DNA of 64,000 bases from Ananas comosus (lineage: Eukaryota > Streptophyta > Magnoliopsida > Poales > Bromeliaceae). A program made the position numbers and the translations under genes. The stretch covers positions 7,469,701-7,533,700 of the forward strand of contig NC_033621.1 of assembly GCF_001540865.1 (NCBI RefSeq), written 5' to 3'. This document shows, in pieces, positions 60,072 to 64,000 of the stretch. Every line of letters starts with the position of its first letter. Position 1 is the stretch's first letter. Under the pieces are notes generated by a model, which made no database searches, had not been told where the DNA came from, and worked only from the letters and a program-made list of their open reading frames with translations.

Positions 60072-60614
60072 CTAAACCTCTTCCATTTTTAACTTGATAT
60101 CCCCATCAGTGCTATCACGATTATTGCCGCAATCGAATAAATTCTTCACAATGCCTTCCAACCACTGAATAAGATGAATTAGGAAAACAAAATAAAGCAT
60201 AAAGCTAACCCATTGATCTTTTGCACGCATATTATTGGCTGTTACATCAGCACCCAATTTGCTCCTTCTTGAGAAAGGAGCGATCCAGGGTATGAGAGTG
60301 GGGGTAGTATAGGAGCTCGAAGTTGTTGAAGATCTCGACGGTGCGGCTGTGCTGGGCGCTGTGACGCACCCGAAGACGTGCGGCAGAGGAGGCAGCATGA
60401 CAGCGGCGCCGCCATTGGTGGCGAAGGCAGAAGCGGAGGCGGAGGAGAGGTGCTCGGCTTCGAGGTAGAAGCGGACTTTGAAAATAGAGAAGGGAGAGGG
60501 GCGATGTAGTGGAGAGGGAAGAGGGAACGACCTCTTGATTAGAAATGGAGAGGAGAGAGGGAACATGCAATCGAGGGGGGAGAAGGAATGACGTGGAGTG
60601 GAGAGAGAAAACAT
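60072..60614 (-). CDS. Hypothetical protein, possible first exon(s)
   Basis: The minus strand is open for 180 codons, GC-rich in the upstream half (60240-60470) within AT-rich DNA, and preceded by a C/T-rich stretch like a leader. The visible text is Ser/Pro/Ala-rich (SASASAFATNGGAAVMLPPL). It then has ADVTANNMRAKDQW, a hydrophobic stretch from 'vsfmlyfvfl' that could be a retained 45-nt intron (GTTAGC...TTCAG), and QWLEGIVKNLF. The true start might be the internal Met of VMLPPL. I do not recognise the family, so it is annotated only as a candidate 5' exon. The other minus-strand frame at 60247-60621 overlaps it and is equally unproven. Confidence 0.3.
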   Translation of the reverse strand: MFSLSTPRHSFSPLDCMFPLSSPFLIKRSFPLPSPLHRPSPFSIFKVRFYLEAEHLSSASASAFATNGGAAVMLPPLPHVFGCVTAPSTAAPSRSSTTSSSYTTPTLIPWIAPFSRRSKLGADVTANNMRAKDQWVSFMLYFVFLIHLIQWLEGIVKNLFDCGNNRDSTDGDIKLKMEEV

Positions 60615-60899
60615 TCCTCACTGTACAAAAAATCAGAAAAGGAGAGAAAGGCAGCTTGGTTCAGTTCGGTTCAGAGTTTTACAGACATATAATCAGTTGT
60701 TCGGTTCAAAAATTAGAAAAATGGTTCTGTTCATAGAAGAGGCAAGTGAGAAAGGGAAAGAGCGATTCAGTTCAGAGAGGTGGTTCGGTTAAAAAAAACA
60801 AAGCTGCTAAGAATGAAGAAAAAATTGCTATATAACAAAAATATTAAAAATTCATATAAATTAATAGATAGATACATATATATATATATATATATATAT

Positions 60900-61445
60900 A
60901 GAGTTTAGCTGGAATGCTATTGGTAGCAAACGGGCTCCGTTGCCACCCATTTGTTTTCGATGATGGGCCTTTCAAATCGACGATCGACACCGTTGAACAT
61001 GATCTATATCACTTGAAGTATTTAGAAATTAAATTTCAAATCTTTTCGACATCCTTTACCTAATGATCAAAGGGTTTCAAAAGTAGTAATTTTAATGGTT
61101 GATATGAGGGGTTTTCTCGTTTAACGGTATAAAACTATCCAAATCAATTGAATTTTGGTTAGAAAATTTTTTAAACTATTTAAAACAAGATCTATACTCT
61201 CGATCATGATTACAAAATTTCTATCATCACTTTTTAGAGGATATTCATTTTCAGCCATTCATTTTTATACCCACTTGATGGACAAGAAAACAATATCGGA
61301 AAAGTATGAAATTTGATTTCTAGTTACTTCAAGTGGTATAGATCATTTTCAACGGTGCCGATCGTCGATTTGTAGGCTCCATCATCAAAATCAAATGGGT
61401 GGCAACGGAGCCCGTTTGCTACCGATAGTATTCCAGCTCAACTCT
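60900..61445. mobile_element. Palindromic TATAGAG element (hairpin type AACGG)
   Basis: A 546 bp element with long inverted ends (about 150 bp or more each). It starts AGAGTTTAGCTGGAATGC and ends ...TTCCAGCTCAACTCT in TA-rich DNA. Its subterminal hairpin is built on GCAAACGG / CCGTT(T)GC. No coding. Confidence 0.8.
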
Positions 61446-61572
61446 ATATATGTATACATACTACAATACTATGTGTGTATACTATATATATCAATAATAA
61501 TATATATATACTATATATACTATTTATATTATATATATATTATATATTATATATATAATATATATATAATAT

Positions 61573-62116
61573 AGAGTGAGGCTACTATGCTAATTGGAAA
61601 GCACGGAGTTCCGTGCTTCAGTTGTTTTCGATGTTGTACTATTCCGAATCGTCGATCGGCTCCGTTAAACTTGATTCATGAGTATTTGGAAGTATCTAGA
61701 AATAAATTTTATTATTTTTCGATATCATTTACCTAGTTGACAAATGCGCTCAAAAATAAACAAATTTCAATGGCCGGTAGTGCAGCCGTTTGCAAGTTAA
61801 GAGTGTAGAATATCCAAATACGGTGAATTTGATCGAAATTATTATACTATATAAAAGCAAGTATCAATATCTTTTTGATTTAAAATTTAATGTCATATAT
61901 TACATTTTGTAAGATTTTATTTTCAATCGTTGATTTTGAGCACCCTTCGTTCACTAGGCAATGATATCGTAAAAATCATTAAATTTATTTTCTATGTACT
62001 TCAAATATCTAGATCAAGTTTACGGAACGATCGACGATTCGAAAGTCGCAACATCGAAAACGACGCTGGAAGCACGGAAGGCTCCGTGCTTTGGATAGCA
62101 TAGTAGCTCTCACTCT
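61573..62116. mobile_element. Palindromic TATAGAG element (hairpin type GCACGGA), copy 1
   Basis: A 544 bp element with inverted ends AGAGTGAGGCTACTATGC and GCATAGTAGCTCTCACTCT. A hairpin AAGCACGGA/TCCGTGCTT (61599-61617) is repeated at the other end. The interior 'aataaattttattatttttc' is shared with the next copy. Confidence 0.85.
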
Positions 62117-62140
62117 ATATATAGTACTATATACTATATT

Positions 62141-62692
62141 AGGAGTGAGGGCTACTATGCTTATCGGAAGCACGGAGCCTTCGTGCTTCAGCTCGTTTTC
62201 GATGTTGGACTTTCGAATCGTGATCGCGTCCGTTAAACTTGATCTAGAGTATTTGGAGTACCTAGAAAATAAATTTTATTATTTTTCGATATCATTGCTA
62301 ATGATCGAATGGGCTCAAATCGAACAAAATTTCAACGGCAGTTAGTGAGACCGTTTTGCAGTTTAACGATGTAGAAAATATTCAAATCACAGTGAAATTT
62401 TGATTAGAAAATTCTTTATCTATAGTAAAACAAGGAATCAATATCTTGATTTGGTAAAATTTTAATGTCATATTATTCTTTTGTAAGATTTTTATTTTCC
62501 AGCTGTTGATTTTGAGCCCCTTCGTTCACTAGGCAAATGATATCGAAAAATAATAAAATTTATTTTCTAGGTACTTCAAATACTCTAGATCAAGTTTAAC
62601 GGAATTGATCGACGATTCGAAAGTCGCAACATCGAAAACAAGCTGGAAGCACGGAAGGCTCCGTGCTTCCGATAGCATAGTAGCCTCACTCT
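62141..62692. mobile_element. Palindromic TATAGAG element (hairpin type GCACGGA), copy 2
   Basis: A close relative of the preceding element, 24 bp downstream in the same orientation class. It has GGAGTGAGGGCTACTATGC and, inverted, the same end near 62674-62692. Small single-base indels distinguish the two. Confidence 0.85.
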
Positions 62693-62712
62693 ATATATAT
62701 ATATATATATAT

Positions 62713-62960
62713 AGAGTCCGGCTACTATACTATCGATAGTACCAAACCCTTGGTACTATTGAGTTTTCTACCATTAGATCTATCCTTTGATCATTTCCAC
62801 CCGTTAGATTATACTATTAAACCAACCACTGACTCAACCCTAGGGGACCACTATCAATTTAATCGGGGACCACTATCATCCGAATCGCACATTCTTTCAT
62901 CCAACGCCCAAAAACTCAATAGTACCAAGGGTTTGGTATTATTGATAGTATAGTAGCATA
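62713..62960. mobile_element. Palindromic TATAGAG element (hairpin type GTACCAA)
   Basis: A 248 bp element. A hairpin ATAGTACCAA-ACCC-TTGGTACTAT lies at 62736-62759 and is mirrored near 62915-62945. Its interior matches the element at 570-799. Confidence 0.8.
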
Positions 62961-63308
62961 ATTATATATATATATATATATGCGCGTGCGATTTCGATCC
63001 CTTCGTTACTTGCAATTGAGGTTTAATGGTAATTATTATTATTATTTCTATTATCTTTGTTTAAATATAAGTTAATTTTTCCTATTGTGAAGAAATACTT
63101 GTTTTCTTTGCATTTTGCCTCCTATTGGAGCTAATATGCACAGATTGCTTCTCTTGGCAACCTATATTCACCGAAGAACTTGATACGTTTTCATCCTCTT
63201 GTTATATCTTATTTACAGATCCAACAATGCGCGAGGATGAGTGGAGAGCTACCACATAACGAGATTTGGCAGCTACATATATATAAAGTTAGCTCGAGAT
63301 GTATCTAC
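62961..63308. other. Intergenic, no gene seen
   Basis: AT-rich after the last element. Short open frames have no recognisable content. Confidence 0.4.
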
Positions 63309-63475
63309 TTTCTGAGTAATGCTTCTATACTTTTTTTTTTTTTTCGTTACCGCTCATTCACGTGTATTCAACGGCTCAGATTTAGTTTTTACTTTGTGAG
63401 TAATGCTTCTATACTTTTTTTTTTTTCGTTACCTTTCATTCATGCGTATTCAACGGCTCAGATTTAGTTTTTTTA
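63309..63475. repeat. Two-copy tandem repeat, period about 84 bp
   Basis: Both copies read 'gagtaatgcttctatac', a T run, 'cgttac', then 'tattcaacggctcagattta'. They differ by a few bases and in the T-run length. Confidence 0.9.
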
Positions 63476-64000
63476 AAATTATGACCTGCAATAGTAAGTC
63501 ACTTTGCGAGAAGTACCAGGTACCTCAAAAAAGAATATTTTTGTCTTTTAATACATAAGCAATTTAGTCAATTTACCTCTACTATAATTTCAAAATTTTT
63601 ATTTTCTCTTTGTTTTCTTTTTCTCTCTTTATCTTTTCTTAAGAAACTATGCATTAAAATTTCTTTCCATACCTATTGCTTTCTAAATCTTTTTTTAATA
63701 AAATAAGAATGAAATTTAGATTATTTTGTGATTTTATTTGTTAGTTAATTTTTTTCTAGTTCGATCGGATAATTTTCAAATTTTATTAGATTGTAGGATA
63801 TTAATTTTTTTATTTTTGATAGTAATAATTTGTTGAAATTTGCGATGGCTAATGGATCAGAAAACGTTAAATTTTTTTACTTTTGATAGTAAGAACTTTT
63901 AAATTCCTATAGTAATAACCCTATATTTCTAATAAATTATCTACATTAAATTTTTTAAATAGTAATAAAGAATTAGTATCTAAATTAGAAAAATTATTAA
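63476..64000. other. AT-rich end of window, nothing recognised
   Basis: Very AT-rich sequence with T runs. No coding, RNA or element structure was seen. Confidence 0.5.

Overview
The window is plant nuclear DNA, most likely from a monocot. Two host genes with many introns sit in AT-rich DNA filled with transposable elements. Their GC-rich exons and the protein features visible in them fit a commelinid-type monocot; the species cannot be fixed from the sequence. Single N characters occur at 9588, 16650, 26129, 47968 and 58988. At least two of them (16650, 47968) sit on suspicious junctions.

Host genes. (1) A plus-strand gene at 3843-11144 encodes an RRM protein of the BPA1 (binding partner of ACD11) type. 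It has a 2-codon first coding exon, a 4.3 kb first intron and a GC-rich last exon. (2) A plus-strand gene at 32711-39214 encodes a SOLO DANCERS (SDS)-type meiotic cyclin. All seven exons can be traced and give about 547 residues with an intact cyclin core. A third, weakly supported coding candidate lies on the minus strand at 60072-60614, and an isolated exon-like block lies at 55436-55590.

Mobile DNA. Region 13.3-26.8 kb holds a copia LTR fragment, a Ty3/gypsy gag-pol remnant with its LTR and initiator-Met primer site (all minus strand), and a solo LTR inside another LTR-like sequence. Region 26.9-32 kb holds a foldback element with a nested solo LTR, a decayed MuDR-type transposase, and a degenerate three-copy repeat upstream of SDS. 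Region 41.5-53 kb is a decayed Ty1/copia element. It is split by a solo gypsy LTR, which is itself split by a CACTA MITE, and it carries a second large LTR in its 3' part. Region 53-58.5 kb holds a truncated LTR and a solo LTR with target-site duplications. I call the long LTR families A (18686-21390, 41735-44888), B (21893-24319, 48069-51747, 53005-54300, 55963-58488) and C-like (24320-26757). Both window ends carry palindromic MITE-like elements with TATAGAGT ends (570-799, 816-2745, 60900-62960).

Most notable patterns. The palindromic elements share a terminal sequence but each subfamily carries a different subterminal hairpin. The long LTRs share a backbone but carry different CCGG-centred palindromic short repeats at the same place, about 150-390 bp from one terminus. 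Two pairs of inverted repeats (copia 3' segments and family A LTRs) bracket the SDS gene.
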